A stretch of DNA of 64,000 nucleotides from Salinisphaera japonica YTM-1 (GTDB lineage: Bacteria; Pseudomonadota; Gammaproteobacteria; Nevskiales; Salinisphaeraceae): NCBI RefSeq assembly GCF_003788585.1, contig NZ_AYKG01000023.1, positions 1 through 64,000 of the forward strand. Reading direction: 5' to 3'. Position 1 is the stretch's first letter. Each line of letters begins with the position of its first letter. Shown here one piece after another: positions 52,469 through 62,741 of the stretch. The position numbers and the translations under genes were made by a program. The notes under the pieces are model-generated. The model saw only the letters and a list, made by a program, of their open reading frames with translations, searched no databases and was not told the DNA's origin.

Positions 52469-53944
52469 TTAGAAGTGGACGTACATCGTCTTGTTCTTCA
52501 CATAGGCCTCCAGACCGTACTTGCCGTCTTCGCCGCCGATACCGCTGTTGCGATAGCCCTTGTGAAAGCCCTGTACCGACTCGCCGCCGCCGCGATTGAC
52601 ATAGATCTCGCCGAAATCCAGATCGTGCACGGTGTTCATCAAGCGTTTGACGTCGTTGGTGAACAAATAGGCCGACAGGCCGTACTCTGAAACATTGGCA
52701 TAGTCGATGGCCTGTTCGAACGAATCGACCTTCATGATCGGCACGACCGGGCCGAAGATCTCTTCCTGCATGATCTCCATATCGTTTTGCACGCCCGTGA
52801 GTACGGTCGGCGCATAGTAGAAGCCTTCGTCGTACTCGCCGCCGGTCAACCGCTGGCCGCCGGTTTCCAGGGTGGCGCCGGCCTTGATCGCGCGCTGGAC
52901 CATGTCATGAACCTTGTCCAGCTCGCCGCTGGAGATCTTGGGGCCCAGGTCCACATCTTCGTGCTTGAGCGGATCGCCGACCTTGAGCTCATCGACACGC
53001 TGTTTGAAGCGATCAAGGAAGGTATCGTAGATGCCGGCGTGCACATACATGCGCTCGTTACAGGTACACACCTGGCCGTTATTGGAGAAACGCGAGACGA
53101 TCGCGGCTTCCACGGCGCGCTCCATGTCAGCATCGTCCATGACGATGAAGGGCGCCTTGCCGCCCAGCTCCAGGCGCACGATCTTCAGGTGCGGGGCTGC
53201 GGCCTTGGCGATTTCACGCCCGCCGCGCACGCTGCCGGTCATGGAGACAAGCTGTGTGATGTTGCTGGTCACCAGATGGTTGCCAACATCCTGGCCGTGG
53301 CCGTTGACCAGGTTGATCACCCCGTCAGGAATACCCGCCTGACGGGCCAGCTCGACCACTTCCATCGCGGTCAGCGGCGTCTCCTCGGACGGCTTCAGCA
53401 CGATCGTATTGCCGGCAGCCAGGGCAGGGCCCAGCTTGCGTCCGATCAGTGCGGCCGGGAAGTTCCAGGCCGTGATGCCGGCGACCACGCCGTGGGGCAC
53501 CTTCTGGATCCAGATCTGCTCATTGGGATCATCCGCGGGCACGATATCGCCCTCGATTCGGCGCGTGTTTTCTGCCGCGAAACGGATCAGATCCGCACAC
53601 ATGCCGACATCCGCGCGGGCCTCGGTCAGCGGCTTGCCCTGTTCGGCCGTGATCAGATTGGCCAGACGCTCGGTGTCGTCGTGCAACAGATCGACCAGTT
53701 TGAACAACAGATCGGCCCGATGCTTGGCCGTGGTACGGCGCCAGGACTCAAAGGCGCGATCGGCAGCCTCGAGCGCGTCCTGTGCATCGTTGGACGTCGA
53801 CAGATTCAAACGACCCACCACGGCGCCGGTGGCCGGGTTAGTCACATCCAGCGATTCGCCGTGGCCGTCGGTCCACTGGCCGTCGATGAACTGTCGATAG
53901 ACAGAAACGCCGTCCTGCTCGTGTTTCATGGAATGTTGCGACAT
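52469..53944 (-). CDS. aldA: NAD-dependent aldehyde dehydrogenase, AldA-like (lactaldehyde/glycolaldehyde)
   Basis: A 491-aa class-3-type ALDH. Catalytic residues are Asn161 (TAWNFP), Lys184 (LKPSEETPL), Glu259 (LELGGKAPF) and Cys293 (NGQVCTCNERMYV). The QVCTC-ER context is typical of E. coli AldA, which oxidises lactaldehyde and glycolaldehyde, so that name is likely, though the substrate is unproven. GGGAG precedes the ATG at 53944. Single gene, minus strand, next to tRNA-Arg. Confidence 0.8.
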   Translation of the reverse strand: MSQHSMKHEQDGVSVYRQFIDGQWTDGHGESLDVTNPATGAVVGRLNLSTSNDAQDALEAADRAFESWRRTTAKHRADLLFKLVDLLHDDTERLANLITAEQGKPLTEARADVGMCADLIRFAAENTRRIEGDIVPADDPNEQIWIQKVPHGVVAGITAWNFPAALIGRKLGPALAAGNTIVLKPSEETPLTAMEVVELARQAGIPDGVINLVNGHGQDVGNHLVTSNITQLVSMTGSVRGGREIAKAAAPHLKIVRLELGGKAPFIVMDDADMERAVEAAIVSRFSNNGQVCTCNERMYVHAGIYDTFLDRFKQRVDELKVGDPLKHEDVDLGPKISSGELDKVHDMVQRAIKAGATLETGGQRLTGGEYDEGFYYAPTVLTGVQNDMEIMQEEIFGPVVPIMKVDSFEQAIDYANVSEYGLSAYLFTNDVKRLMNTVHDLDFGEIYVNRGGGESVQGFHKGYRNSGIGGEDGKYGLEAYVKNKTMYVHF

Positions 53945-54104
53945 CGTCTTGGCTCCCGGTGTCGGGGACTGGATTGAATGCCACCACCTTACAAGGCTGT
54001 TTTGGTCGTCTGCTACCGGGAATCACCGGATGAACGACCGACTGATGGATCACACCTAGTGACCCTGCCGCGGCGATGGCACAATGACGTCGCCGCAAGG
54101 CAAT

Positions 54105-54180
54105 GCGCTCGTAGCTCAGGGGATAGAGCAGCGGTCTTCTAAACCGCTGGTCGCTGGTTCGAATCCAGCCGGGCGCGCCA
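54105..54180 (+). tRNA. tRNA-Arg (TCT)
   Basis: A 76-base cloverleaf with encoded CCA. The acceptor GCGCTCG pairs with CGGGCGC (one T-G pair), the anticodon stem GCGGT/ACCGC encloses CTTCTAA (anticodon TCT, reads AGA), and the T arm is CTGGTTCGAATCCAG. Its 3' end is repeated four more times downstream. Confidence 0.95.
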
Positions 54181-55049
54181 TTCATGTAGGCCGTGCGCAG
54201 CGCGGCCTACATGAATGGCATATCGACTAGATATTCGAACCAGCGACAATAAAAATGATGGTTCGACGGCTGCGTGAAGCGCAGACGAACGGGACGGCAC
54301 CAGCCGTACCGGCCCCGAAGGGGTGAGCCGGCACGGCCGGCGAATAATCCAGCCGGGCGCGCCATTCATGTAGGCCGTGCGCAGCGCGGCCTACATGAAT
54401 GGCATATCGACTAGACATTCGAACCAGCGACAATAAAAATGATGGTTCGACGGCTGCGTGAAGCGCAGACGAACGGGACGGCACCAGCCGTACCGGCCCC
54501 GAAGGGGTGAGCCGGCACGGCCGGCGAATAATCCAGCCGGGCGCGCCATTCATGTAGGCCGTGCGCAGCGCGGCCTACATGAATGGCATATCGACTAGAC
54601 ATTCGAACCAGCGACAATAAAAATGATGGTTCGACGGCTGCGCGAAGCGCAGACGAACGGGACGGCTCAGCCGTACCGGCCCCGAAGGGGTGAGTCGGCG
54701 CAGCCGGCGAATAATCCAGCCGGGCGCGCCATTCATGTAGGCCGTGCGCAGCGCGGCCTACATGAATGGCATATCGACTAGATATTCGAACCAGCGGCAA
54801 TAAAAATGATGGTTCGACGGCTGCGTGAAGCGCAGACGAACGGGACGGCACCAGCCGTACCGGCCTCGAAGGGGTGAGCCGGCGCAGCCGGCGAATAATC
54901 CAGCCGGGCGCGCCATTCATGCAGGCCGTGCGCAGCGGCGCCTACATGAATGGCATATCGACTAGATATTCGAACCAGCGACATAAAAATAATGGTTCGA
55001 CGGCTGCGCGAAGCGCAGACGAACGGTACGGCACCAGCTGTACCGGCCC
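54162..55049 (+). repeat. Five-fold tandem array of about 184-bp units headed by the tRNA-Arg 3' end
   Basis: AATCCAGCCGGGCGCGCCA (the last 19 bases of tRNA-Arg) recurs at 54162, 54346, 54530, 54713 and 54897, so periods are 184, 184, 183 and 184 bases. Each unit continues with a 17-bp stem that starts in the tRNA GCCA (54177-54193 with 54203-54219). Then comes TTCGAACCAGCGA, an exact inverted copy of part of the tRNA T arm, which pairs with a following TGGTTCGA. A string of small hairpins follows, including GGCCCCGAAGGGG and GCCGGC-ACG-GCCGGC. The fifth unit diverges after about 55049. No T-run follows the 17-bp stem. Confidence 0.95.
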
Positions 55050-55152
55050 CGTCTCGGCCTGAATCGATCGCGCGGCATGCCATTCCTGCAGACCGACCCC
55101 GTCGCTTGCAGCCGCATAGGCCCCGGGTTCGGCCAAGAATCCACTGCAACGG

Positions 55153-55181
55153 TTGGCAAGCCGAGGCAACCGGGCTAGAAT
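55153..55181 (+). promoter_or_regulatory. Promoter for tRNA-His and tRNA-Lys
   Basis: TTGGCA (55153-55158) and TAGAAT (55176-55181) are 17 bases apart, about 47 bases before tRNA-His. It lets these tRNAs be transcribed independently of the upstream array. Confidence 0.7.
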
Positions 55182-55228
55182 GCGCAGCTCGTTACGACGA
55201 TTGGTTCGTCGCAACGTGTCAGACGATG

Positions 55229-55304
55229 GTGGGCGTAGCTCAGTTGGTAGAGCCCTGGATTGTGATTCCAGTCGTCGTGGGTTCGAGTCCCATCGTCCAC
55301 CCCA
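55229..55304 (+). tRNA. tRNA-His (GTG)
   Basis: The acceptor GTGGGCG pairs with CGTCCAC, and the preceding G (55228) can supply the extra G-1 opposite C73. The anticodon stem CTGGA/TCCAG encloses TTGTGAT, anticodon GTG. CCA is encoded at 55302-55304. Confidence 0.95.
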
Positions 55305-55319
55305 CCGTCTGCACCGGTC

Positions 55320-55394
<75 letters not shown>

Positions 55395-55409
55395 AACCTG
55401 TTTGATGAA

Positions 55410-55435
55410 AAGCCGGCCCTGGCGCCGGCTTTTTT
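55410..55435 (+). terminator. Terminator of tRNA-His/Lys
   Basis: AAGCCGGC, loop CCTGGC and GCCGGCTT are followed by TTTT. Confidence 0.88.
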
Positions 55436-55509
55436 GTGCCCATCGCAGCGCTTGAATGACCGGCAATAGCGCCCATCTCCTGAATAGCAAAGATATCAGG
55501 AGCAGCGGC

Positions 55510-56505
55510 TTGGAAACACACGATCTCAACGGCCACGGACTGAACGCATCGCGTATTGGTCTGGGTACCTGGGCCATTGGGGGCTGGATGTGGGGCGGCA
55601 CGGACGAGGCCGAATCGATCCGTACGATTCAGGGCGCCCCGGACAAGGGCGTGAACCTGATCGATACCGCGCCGGTCTATGGTTTCGGGCGCTCTGAGGA
55701 GATCGTGGGCAAGGCCGTGGCCGAGGCCAAGATGCGCGATCAGGTCGTGCTGGCCACCAAGTGTGCGCTTGAATGGGACGACAAGGGCGGTGTTCAGCGC
55801 AACGCCTCGAAAAAGCGCGTGCTTAAGGAAGCCGATGATTCGTTGAAACGCCTGCGCACCGACGTGATCGATCTGCTGCAGGTGCACTGGCCGGATCCGG
55901 TCGTGGATGTACGCGAAACCGCTGAAGCCATGGCCGAGCTGAAAGAGGCCGGCAAGATTCGAGCGGTGGGGGTGTCGAACTTCTCGCCGGAACAGATGGA
56001 TGCTTTCCAGGAAGTGGTCGCCATCGATGTCGCTCAGAACCCGTACAACCTGTTCGAGCGCGATATCGATCACGACGTGCTGCCCTGGGCCGAGAAACAC
56101 GACACGCGTTTGCTGGCCTATGGCGCGCTGTGCCGCGGCCTGTTGTCCGGGCGCATGCACGCTAGTCGCGAGTTTCCGGGCGACGATCTGCGCAATAACG
56201 ACCCGAAATTCGCCCAGCCGCGTTTCAACCAGTATCTGGCCGCGGTCGATGCACTCGAGGCATTTGCGCAGAAGCACTACGACAAGCACGTGCTGGATCT
56301 GGCCATTCGCTGGCTGCTCGATCAATACGATCATGCCTTCGCGCTCTGGGGCGCGCGCACGCCGGACCAGCTGGATGCCGTGGCCAACGTGCCCGGCTGG
56401 CATCTGAACGGTGCGGCCCGGGCCGAGATCAAGGCCATCGTCGATCAGCACGTGACCGACCCCGTTGGCCCGGAATTCATGGCGCCGCCCTCTCGCAAGG
56501 ATTGA
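55510..56505 (+). CDS. Aldo/keto reductase
   Basis: A 331-aa NADPH-dependent oxidoreductase with the (alpha/beta)8 fold. The catalytic set is visible as Asp and Tyr in NLIDTAPVYGFG, Lys in VLATKCALEW and His in LLQVHWPDP. I chose TTG 55510 (AGGAG seven bases ahead) over an ATG at 55456, which would add an unlikely N-terminus reaching back towards the tRNA terminator. The substrate is unknown. Confidence 0.85.
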   Translation: METHDLNGHGLNASRIGLGTWAIGGWMWGGTDEAESIRTIQGAPDKGVNLIDTAPVYGFGRSEEIVGKAVAEAKMRDQVVLATKCALEWDDKGGVQRNASKKRVLKEADDSLKRLRTDVIDLLQVHWPDPVVDVRETAEAMAELKEAGKIRAVGVSNFSPEQMDAFQEVVAIDVAQNPYNLFERDIDHDVLPWAEKHDTRLLAYGALCRGLLSGRMHASREFPGDDLRNNDPKFAQPRFNQYLAAVDALEAFAQKHYDKHVLDLAIRWLLDQYDHAFALWGARTPDQLDAVANVPGWHLNGAARAEIKAIVDQHVTDPVGPEFMAPPSRKD

Positions 56506-56536
56506 ACACGGTGCCCACCGGCCCCACATCGGTGGG

Positions 56537-56565
56537 TTCGGCAGATAAAGGCCGGTTGCTATACT
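56537..56565 (+). promoter_or_regulatory. Promoter and hairpin leader of tig
   Basis: TTCGGC (56537-56542) and an extended -10, TGC-TATACT (TATACT at 56560-56565), are 17 bases apart. A hairpin CGAGGCG/CGCCTCG (56577-56583 with 56595-56601) follows in the leader, 41 bases before the ATG. Confidence 0.55.
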
Positions 56566-56642
56566 GCCCGGTCGTTCGAGGCGGCGTGGCGCGTCGCCTC
56601 GTTGTTATTCAATAAAAGATTCAAGTTTCCATCGAGGTAATA

Positions 56643-57968
56643 ATGGACGTCTCCGTAGAAAATCCCGGCGGCCTGAAGCGACGCCTGAAAGTCCAGATTC
56701 CCGCCGAGCGAGTCAACGGCGCGGTGGACGAGAAGGTCAAACGCGTCGGTGCCAACGCGCGTATTCCGGGGTTTCGTCCGGGCAAGGCGCCCACCAAGAT
56801 CCTGTATCAGCGCTACGGCGAGCAGGCCCGCCAGGAAGTCGTGTCCGAACTGGTCCAGCAGACCTATCCGGAAGCGCTGGAACAATCCGAGTTGAACCCG
56901 GCCGGCCAGCCCGAGATCGAGTTCGATGGCTTTGGTGAAGATGGCTCGCTCGCCTACGCCGCCAACGTCGAGGTTTATCCCGAGATCGAGCTGAGCGGTC
57001 TGGACGATATCAGCGTCGAAAAACCGCAGACCGAAGTCGACGACGGCGATATCGACAACACGCTTACGCGTATTCGCGAGCAGAACAAGACTTATGAAGA
57101 CGTCGAGCGCGAAGCCGCCGACGGCGACAAGGTCACGCTCGATTACGTCGGGCGTATCGACGGCGAGGCCTTCGAAGGCGGCTCGGCCGATGACATGACC
57201 ATCACGCTGGGCGAGCAGCAGTTCCTGCCCGACATGGAGCGTGGTCTGGTCGGTCACAAGGCCGGTGAAGACTTCAATCTCGACGTTACCTTCCCCGAGG
57301 AATACGGCGCCAAGGAGCTGGCCGGCAAAACCGCGACGTTCGAGATCAAGCTGAAATCCGTCGCCGGGCCCAAGTCGGCCGAGCTGACCGAGGACTTCAT
57401 CAAGGAGATGGGGATCGAGGAGGGCACGGAAGAAGCCCTGCGGGCCCGCGTGCGTGAATCGCTCGAGCAGGAAGTCAAGCACGCTATCGAAACCAGCGTG
57501 AAAACGCAGGTCATGGATAACCTCTATGAGGCCAATCCGATCGAAGTGCCCCAGCCGATGGTGGCCCAGGAAATCGAGCGGATGCGCAAGGAGGCCAGCC
57601 AGCGGCTGCCCGAGCAGCTTCAGAACAACCCCGAGCAGCTCAAGCAGATGCTGCCCGACGAGGCGTTGCAGGAGCAGGCCGAGAAACGCGTCGCACTGGG
57701 GCTTCTCATTGCCGAGGTGATTTCGGCGCGTGAAATCGAGCTCGACCAGGCCAAGGTCGACGAGAAGATGGAAGAAGTGGCTGCCGGCTATGGCGATCAG
57801 GCCGAGCAGGTCAAACAGTATTACCAGCAGAACCCGCAGTTGATGCAGGGCCTGCAGGCGATGGTCATGGAACAGCAGGTGGTTGATAACCTGCTCGAAA
57901 ACGCCACCATCACCGAGAAGGAAACCGAGCTCGACGAGCTTCTGAACGCCAACCAAAACGCCGGCTGA
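56643..57968 (+). CDS. tig: Trigger factor chaperone
   Basis: Ribosome-bound chaperone and peptidyl-prolyl isomerase. The N-terminal ribosome-binding domain contains the signature GFRPGKAPTKIL near residue 43; the FKBP domain spans about 155-245 (GDKVTLDYVGRIDGEAFEGG); the C-terminal helical arms follow. The 441-aa length is normal. GAGGTAATA precedes the ATG. First gene of tig-clpP-clpX-lon. Confidence 0.97.
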   Translation: MDVSVENPGGLKRRLKVQIPAERVNGAVDEKVKRVGANARIPGFRPGKAPTKILYQRYGEQARQEVVSELVQQTYPEALEQSELNPAGQPEIEFDGFGEDGSLAYAANVEVYPEIELSGLDDISVEKPQTEVDDGDIDNTLTRIREQNKTYEDVEREAADGDKVTLDYVGRIDGEAFEGGSADDMTITLGEQQFLPDMERGLVGHKAGEDFNLDVTFPEEYGAKELAGKTATFEIKLKSVAGPKSAELTEDFIKEMGIEEGTEEALRARVRESLEQEVKHAIETSVKTQVMDNLYEANPIEVPQPMVAQEIERMRKEASQRLPEQLQNNPEQLKQMLPDEALQEQAEKRVALGLLIAEVISAREIELDQAKVDEKMEEVAAGYGDQAEQVKQYYQQNPQLMQGLQAMVMEQQVVDNLLENATITEKETELDELLNANQNAG

Positions 57969-58011
57969 ACCGTAGGCTCACGATAAGGTTGGTTTAGACA
58001 AGCGAGACGTT

Positions 58012-58650
58012 ATGGCAGACAACGACTACACGCAGCCCCAGAACCTGGGGCTGATTCCGATGGTCATCGAACAGACCGCTCGTGGCGAGCGCTCGTTCGA
58101 TATCTATTCGCGCCTGCTCAAGGAGCGGGTGATCTTCTGCGTCGGCCCCGTCGACGACCACATGGCCAACCTGATTGTGGCCCAGCTGCTGTTCCTGGAA
58201 TCGGATAACCCGGACAAGGACATCCAGCTGTATATCAATTCGCCGGGTGGCGTGATCACCGCGGGCATGTCGATCTACGACACGATGCAGTTTGTCAAGC
58301 CCGACGTGGCCACGATGTGCATCGGCCAGGCCGCCAGCATGGGTGCCGTGCTGTTGGCCGGCGGGGCCCAGGGCAAGCGCTATGCGTTGCCCAACTCGCG
58401 CGTGATGATCCACCAGCCGCTGGGCGGCTTCCAGGGTCAGGCCACGGATATCGAGATCCATGCCCGCGAGATCCTGCACGCCCGTGAGCGCTTGAACGAC
58501 GTGCTGGCCCATCACACGGGCCAGCCGCTGGACAAGATCAAGCGGGATACCGAGCGTGATTTCTTCATGAGCGCCAACCAGGCCAACGAGTACGGCGTGA
58601 TCGACGACATCCTGACGTCGCGCGCTGCCCTGGCCGACAAGTCGAGCTAG
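58012..58650 (+). CDS. clpP: ATP-dependent Clp protease proteolytic subunit
   Basis: Serine peptidase that forms the double-ring chamber of ClpXP/ClpAP. The triad is Ser109 ([11 protein letters not shown]), His134 ([10 protein letters not shown]) and Asp183 (RDTERDFF). The 212-aa length includes the propeptide-like start. A GC-rich hairpin (58667-58692) stands between it and clpX and may modulate read-through. Confidence 0.98.
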   Translation: MADNDYTQPQNLGLIPMVIEQTARGERSFDIYSRLLKERVIFCVGPVDDHMANLIVAQLLFLESDNPDKDIQLYINSPGGVITAGMSIYDTMQFVKPDVATMCIGQAASMGAVLLAGGAQGKRYALPNSRVMIHQPLGGFQGQATDIEIHAREILHARERLNDVLAHHTGQPLDKIKRDTERDFFMSANQANEYGVIDDILTSRAALADKSS

Positions 58651-58764
58651 CCTCGATACACACGCAGCCCGCCCCGGTTCTGCCGGGCGGGCCGCGTGAC
58701 ACGATTTGCACGGTGTGTCATACAAGAGACATCGAGCAGCACGAGCTTCAAGAGGTCCCTATTC

Positions 58765-60042
58765 ATGGCAGACAACGGCAACAACGACACGGGTTCGAAG
58801 GAAAACAACGGTCGAACCCTGCATTGCTCGTTCTGCGGCAAAAGCGAACACGAGGTTCGCAAACTCATCGCGGGCCCGTCGGTCTTCATCTGCGACGAGT
58901 GCGTGGACCTGTGCAACGACATCATGCGCGAAGAGCTGGCGAGCAAGCCGGCCAAGGAAGGCCTGCCCAGCCCGCAGGAAATCCGTCGCGTGCTGGATGA
59001 CTATGTCATCGGTCAGGTATCGGCCAAAAAGATTCTGGCGGTTGCGGTGTACAACCACTACAAGCGCCTGAACGCTGAAGCCGCCGAGGACGACGTCGAG
59101 CTGACCAAGTCCAATATCCTGATGATCGGGCCGACCGGCTGTGGCAAGACGCTGCTGGCCGAGACGCTGGCTCGTCTGCTGGATGTGCCGTTCGCGATCG
59201 CCGACGCCACCACGCTGACCGAGGCCGGTTATGTGGGCGAGGACGTCGAGAACATCATCCAGAAGCTCTTGCAAAAGTGCGACTACGACGTCGAAAAAGC
59301 ACAGCGCGGTATCGTTTATATCGACGAGATCGATAAGATTTCGCGCAAGTCCGAAAACCCGTCGATCACGCGTGATGTTTCGGGTGAGGGCGTGCAGCAG
59401 GCCCTGTTGAAGCTCATCGAGGGCACCACCGCCTCGATCCCGCCACAGGGCGGGCGCAAGCATCCGCAGCAGGAGTTCCTGCAGGTCGACACCTCGGGCA
59501 TTCTGTTCATCTGTGGCGGTGCGTTCGCCGGCCTGGACGAAACCATCAAGACCCGGGAAGGGCGTTCGGGCATCGGCTTTTCCGCCGAGGTCAAGGGCGC
59601 ATCGGACCAGCGCAGCCTGGGCGACATGCTCAAGACCATCGAGCCGGAAGATCTGGTCAAATACGGCCTGATCCCCGAGTTCGTCGGGCGCTTGCCGGTA
59701 ATCGCCACGCTCGAAGAGCTGGACGAGGAAGCGTTGATCTCGATCCTGCGTGAGCCCAAGAACGCGCTGACCAAGCAGTATGCCAAGCTCTTCGAGATGG
59801 AAGACTGCGAGCTGGAACTGCGTGATGACGCGCTCAAGGCGATCGCGCATCGCGCGATGACCCGCAAGACCGGGGCGCGGGGTCTGCGTACGATTCTCGA
59901 ATCCATCCTGCTGGATGTGATGTACGAGCTTCCGGCCATGGAGAACGTTTCCAAGGTTGTCGTGGACGAGGCCGTGGTCAAGGGCGATGCCCAGCCTTAT
60001 ATCGTCTATGAGAACGCCGAGGTCGAGCGCGCCGGGGCTTAA
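58765..60042 (+). CDS. clpX: Clp protease ATP-binding subunit ClpX
   Basis: AAA+ unfoldase that feeds ClpP. The N-terminal zinc domain has CSFCGKSE and CDECVDLC (about residues 19-50). Walker A is [12 protein letters not shown] near 125, Walker B is [11 protein letters not shown], and the pore and IGF-type loop regions follow. From ATG 58765 it has 425 aa, the family length; the frame open upstream is non-coding leader. AGAGG precedes the start. Confidence 0.98.
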   Translation: MADNGNNDTGSKENNGRTLHCSFCGKSEHEVRKLIAGPSVFICDECVDLCNDIMREELASKPAKEGLPSPQEIRRVLDDYVIGQVSAKKILAVAVYNHYKRLNAEAAEDDVELTKSNILMIGPTGCGKTLLAETLARLLDVPFAIADATTLTEAGYVGEDVENIIQKLLQKCDYDVEKAQRGIVYIDEIDKISRKSENPSITRDVSGEGVQQALLKLIEGTTASIPPQGGRKHPQQEFLQVDTSGILFICGGAFAGLDETIKTREGRSGIGFSAEVKGASDQRSLGDMLKTIEPEDLVKYGLIPEFVGRLPVIATLEELDEEALISILREPKNALTKQYAKLFEMEDCELELRDDALKAIAHRAMTRKTGARGLRTILESILLDVMYELPAMENVSKVVVDEAVVKGDAQPYIVYENAEVERAGA

Positions 60043-60110
60043 CCGGCGCCATGCCGGCCGGCCACGATTGAAATTCGGCCGGCCGGTCTCCATATCTCAA
60101 TGAAATCCAC

Positions 60111-60136
60111 GCGGCCGGCTCTTGCCGGCCGCTTTA
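60111..60136 (+). terminator. Hairpin with short T-run just before lon
   Basis: GCGGCCGGC (60111-60119), loop TCTT and GCCGGCCGC (60124-60132) are followed by TTTA, ending about 16 bases before the lon ATG. A second hairpin without T-run lies at 60054-60086. This is probably the end of clpX transcripts or an attenuator; some read-through into lon is likely. Confidence 0.55.
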
Positions 60137-60152
60137 TGTCAGCGAGGGCTGA

Positions 60153-62540
60153 ATGGCAGACAACGCCCTGGTACCCGTGCTTCCGCTTCGTGATGTGGTG
60201 GTGTTCCCCCACATGGCGATTCCGTTGTTCGTGGGCCGAGAGAAGTCCATCGCCGCGCTGGAAGCGGCCATGGCCGAAGACAAGAAGATTCTTCTGGTCG
60301 CACAGCGCGCCGCGGATGTTGATGATCCCGGTGCCGACGATATCTACGATGTCGGCACGCTGGCCTCGATCCTGCAGCTGCTCAAATTGCCGGACGGCAC
60401 CGTCAAGGTGCTGGTCGAAGGCGCCAATCGGGCGCGGCTGTCCAATCTGCACGAGGCCGATGGTGGCCTGGTAGCCGAGCACGCTGAAATCGACGAGAAC
60501 GAGCAGAACAGCGCCGAAGCCGACGCACTGATGCGCCAGGCCGTCTCGACGTTCGAGTCCTACACCAAGCTCAACAAGAAGATTCCGTCCGAGCTGCTGC
60601 CGTCGCTGTCCAGCATGGACGCGGCCGGCCGCCTGGCCGACACGATCGCCGCGCATCTCAACCTGAAGCTGGACGAGCGTCAGGATGTGCTCGAGATCGC
60701 TGACGCCGGCTCGCGCCTTGAGCATGTGGTCGCCAAGACCGATGCCGAGATCGAGGTGCTGCAGATCGAGAAGAAGATCCGTGGCCGCGTGAAGCAGCAG
60801 ATGGAGAAGTCGCAGCGCGAGTATTATCTGAATGAGCAGATGAAGGCCATTCAGAAAGAGCTCGGTGAAATCGACGACGCGCCGAACGATCTCGACGAGC
60901 TCGAAGAGAAGATCGAAAAAGCCGGCATGCCGAAGGAGGCCAAGAAAAAGGTCACCACCGAGTTCAACAAGCTCAAGAGCATGTCGCCGATGTCCGCCGA
61001 GGCCACGGTCGTACGGAACTATCTCGACTGGATGGTCGATATTCCGTGGAAGAAGCGTTCGCGTACCAAGATTGATTTGGACAAGGCCCAGAAGACGCTT
61101 GATGCCGACCACTACGGTCTTGAGCGTATCAAGGAACGCATCGTCGAAAACCTGGCGGTTCAGAGCCGGGTCAAGAAGATCAAGGGCCCGATCCTGTGTC
61201 TCGTGGGCCCGCCGGGCGTGGGCAAGACCTCTCTGGGCCGCTCGATCGCCAAGGCCACGAACCGTGAGTTCGTGCGCATGAGCCTGGGCGGCGTACGCGA
61301 CGAGGCCGAGATCCGGGGCCATCGTCGGACCTATATCGGCAGCCTGCCGGGCAAGATCATCCAGAACATGGCCAAGGTGGGCGTGCGCAACCCGCTGTTT
61401 CTGCTCGACGAAGTCGACAAGATGGCCAATGATTTCCGCGGTGATCCAGCATCTGCCCTGCTGGAAGTGCTGGATCCGGAGCAGAACAATACGTTCGCCG
61501 ATCACTATCTCGAGGTCGACTACGATCTGTCCGAGGTGATGTTCGTCTGCACCGCCAATACGCTCGATATCCCGGCGCCCCTGCTGGACCGGATGGAAGT
61601 CATCCGGCTGTCGGGCTATACCGAGGACGAAAAGGTCAATATCGCCGAGCGCTATCTCGTGCCCAAGGCGATGAAGGAAAACGGGCTCAAGGAGGCCGAG
61701 CTCTCGGTCTCGGATAATGCCCTGACCGATATCATCCGGCGTTATACCCGCGAAGCCGGTGTGCGAAACCTCGAGCGCGATATTTCCAAGATCTGTCGCA
61801 AGGTGGTCAAGGAGCTCATCAGCGATAAGGAACGTGATACGTCGCAGGTCTCCAAACGTAACCTGGACAAATATCTGGGCGTACCCAAATATCGCTATGG
61901 CCGCGCCGAAGAGCACGACAGCATCGGCCAGGTGGTCGGTCTGGCCTGGACGGAAGTCGGCGGTGAACTGCTCACGATCGAGTCCGTGGCCGTGCCCGGC
62001 AAGGGCAAGCCGCTGAACACCGGCTCGCTGGGCGACGTGATGCAGGAGTCGATCCAAGCGGCGCTCACGGTCATCCGGTCACGCTATGCCGCGCTCGGTA
62101 TCGAGCGCGATTTCATGACCAAATCGGATCTGCACGTCCATGTTCCCGAAGGGGCAACCCCCAAGGACGGGCCTTCCGCGGGCGTGGGGATGTGTACATC
62201 GATGGTCTCGTCACTGACCCAGATTCCGGTGCGTGCGGATGTTGCCATGACCGGCGAAATCACGCTGCGCGGCGATGTATTGCCGATCGGCGGGCTGAAG
62301 GAAAAGCTGTTGGCGGCCCATCGCGGCGGGATCAAGATCGTGGTCATTCCCGACGAGAACACGAAGGATCTCGCCGAGATCCCCGACAACATCAAGAACC
62401 GTCTGGATATCCGACCGGTGCGCACCATCGACGAAGTGCTCGAAATCGCACTCACTCGTGCACCGCAGCCATTGCCCGACGACGGCGCCAAGCCCGAGTC
62501 GGCCAGCAAGAGTGAACCCGGCGAATTCCGGGCGCACTAG
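60153..62540 (+). CDS. lon: ATP-dependent protease Lon
   Basis: AAA+ serine protease for damaged and regulatory proteins. N-terminal LAN domain (1-200), ATPase domain with Walker A GPPGVGKT near residue 350, and the Ser-Lys dyad Ser675 (PKDGPSAGV) and Lys718 ([14 protein letters not shown]). The 795-aa length is typical. The ATG is preceded by GCGAGGGCTGA. hupB follows with its own promoter. Confidence 0.98.
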   Translation: MADNALVPVLPLRDVVVFPHMAIPLFVGREKSIAALEAAMAEDKKILLVAQRAADVDDPGADDIYDVGTLASILQLLKLPDGTVKVLVEGANRARLSNLHEADGGLVAEHAEIDENEQNSAEADALMRQAVSTFESYTKLNKKIPSELLPSLSSMDAAGRLADTIAAHLNLKLDERQDVLEIADAGSRLEHVVAKTDAEIEVLQIEKKIRGRVKQQMEKSQREYYLNEQMKAIQKELGEIDDAPNDLDELEEKIEKAGMPKEAKKKVTTEFNKLKSMSPMSAEATVVRNYLDWMVDIPWKKRSRTKIDLDKAQKTLDADHYGLERIKERIVENLAVQSRVKKIKGPILCLVGPPGVGKTSLGRSIAKATNREFVRMSLGGVRDEAEIRGHRRTYIGSLPGKIIQNMAKVGVRNPLFLLDEVDKMANDFRGDPASALLEVLDPEQNNTFADHYLEVDYDLSEVMFVCTANTLDIPAPLLDRMEVIRLSGYTEDEKVNIAERYLVPKAMKENGLKEAELSVSDNALTDIIRRYTREAGVRNLERDISKICRKVVKELISDKERDTSQVSKRNLDKYLGVPKYRYGRAEEHDSIGQVVGLAWTEVGGELLTIESVAVPGKGKPLNTGSLGDVMQESIQAALTVIRSRYAALGIERDFMTKSDLHVHVPEGATPKDGPSAGVGMCTSMVSSLTQIPVRADVAMTGEITLRGDVLPIGGLKEKLLAAHRGGIKIVVIPDENTKDLAEIPDNIKNRLDIRPVRTIDEVLEIALTRAPQPLPDDGAKPESASKSEPGEFRAH

Positions 62541-62574
62541 CTGGTGTTGTCTCGATTCCGGCGCCAACCCTTTG

Positions 62575-62604
62575 TTGACGCTGGAATCGGGGCCTTGGTA
62601 TAAA
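62575..62604 (+). promoter_or_regulatory. Promoter of hupB
   Basis: TTGACG (62575-62580) and TATAAA (62599-62604) are 18 bases apart: a strong sigma-70 match with a leader of about 130 bases before the hupB ATG. Confidence 0.75.
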
Positions 62605-62741
62605 TCTGGCTTCTTGACGGTCAGTCGTTGTCGATTGCACGCGATATGACATGCATGTTGCGTCTGACGTACAACATGAAGACCGGTTCGCGAGGCGGAC
62701 CATCGAAAAACTCTCTAATTCCTTCAAGGGGATCATCCGTT

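Noticed and set aside
54227-54920. Minus-strand reading frames in the tRNA-Arg array
   Set aside because: The frames arise from the repeat itself, shift from unit to unit because 184 is not a multiple of three, and have no start signals. A small peptide as in E. coli tpr cannot be excluded but is not supported.
54162-55049. CRISPR array
   Set aside because: Units are about 184 bp with nearly identical sequence throughout, not short repeats with unique spacers; no cas genes are near.
60039-62057. Long minus-strand frame of 672 codons opposite lon
   Set aside because: Shadow frame of a high-GC gene; the plus strand encodes an intact Lon protease with all motifs.
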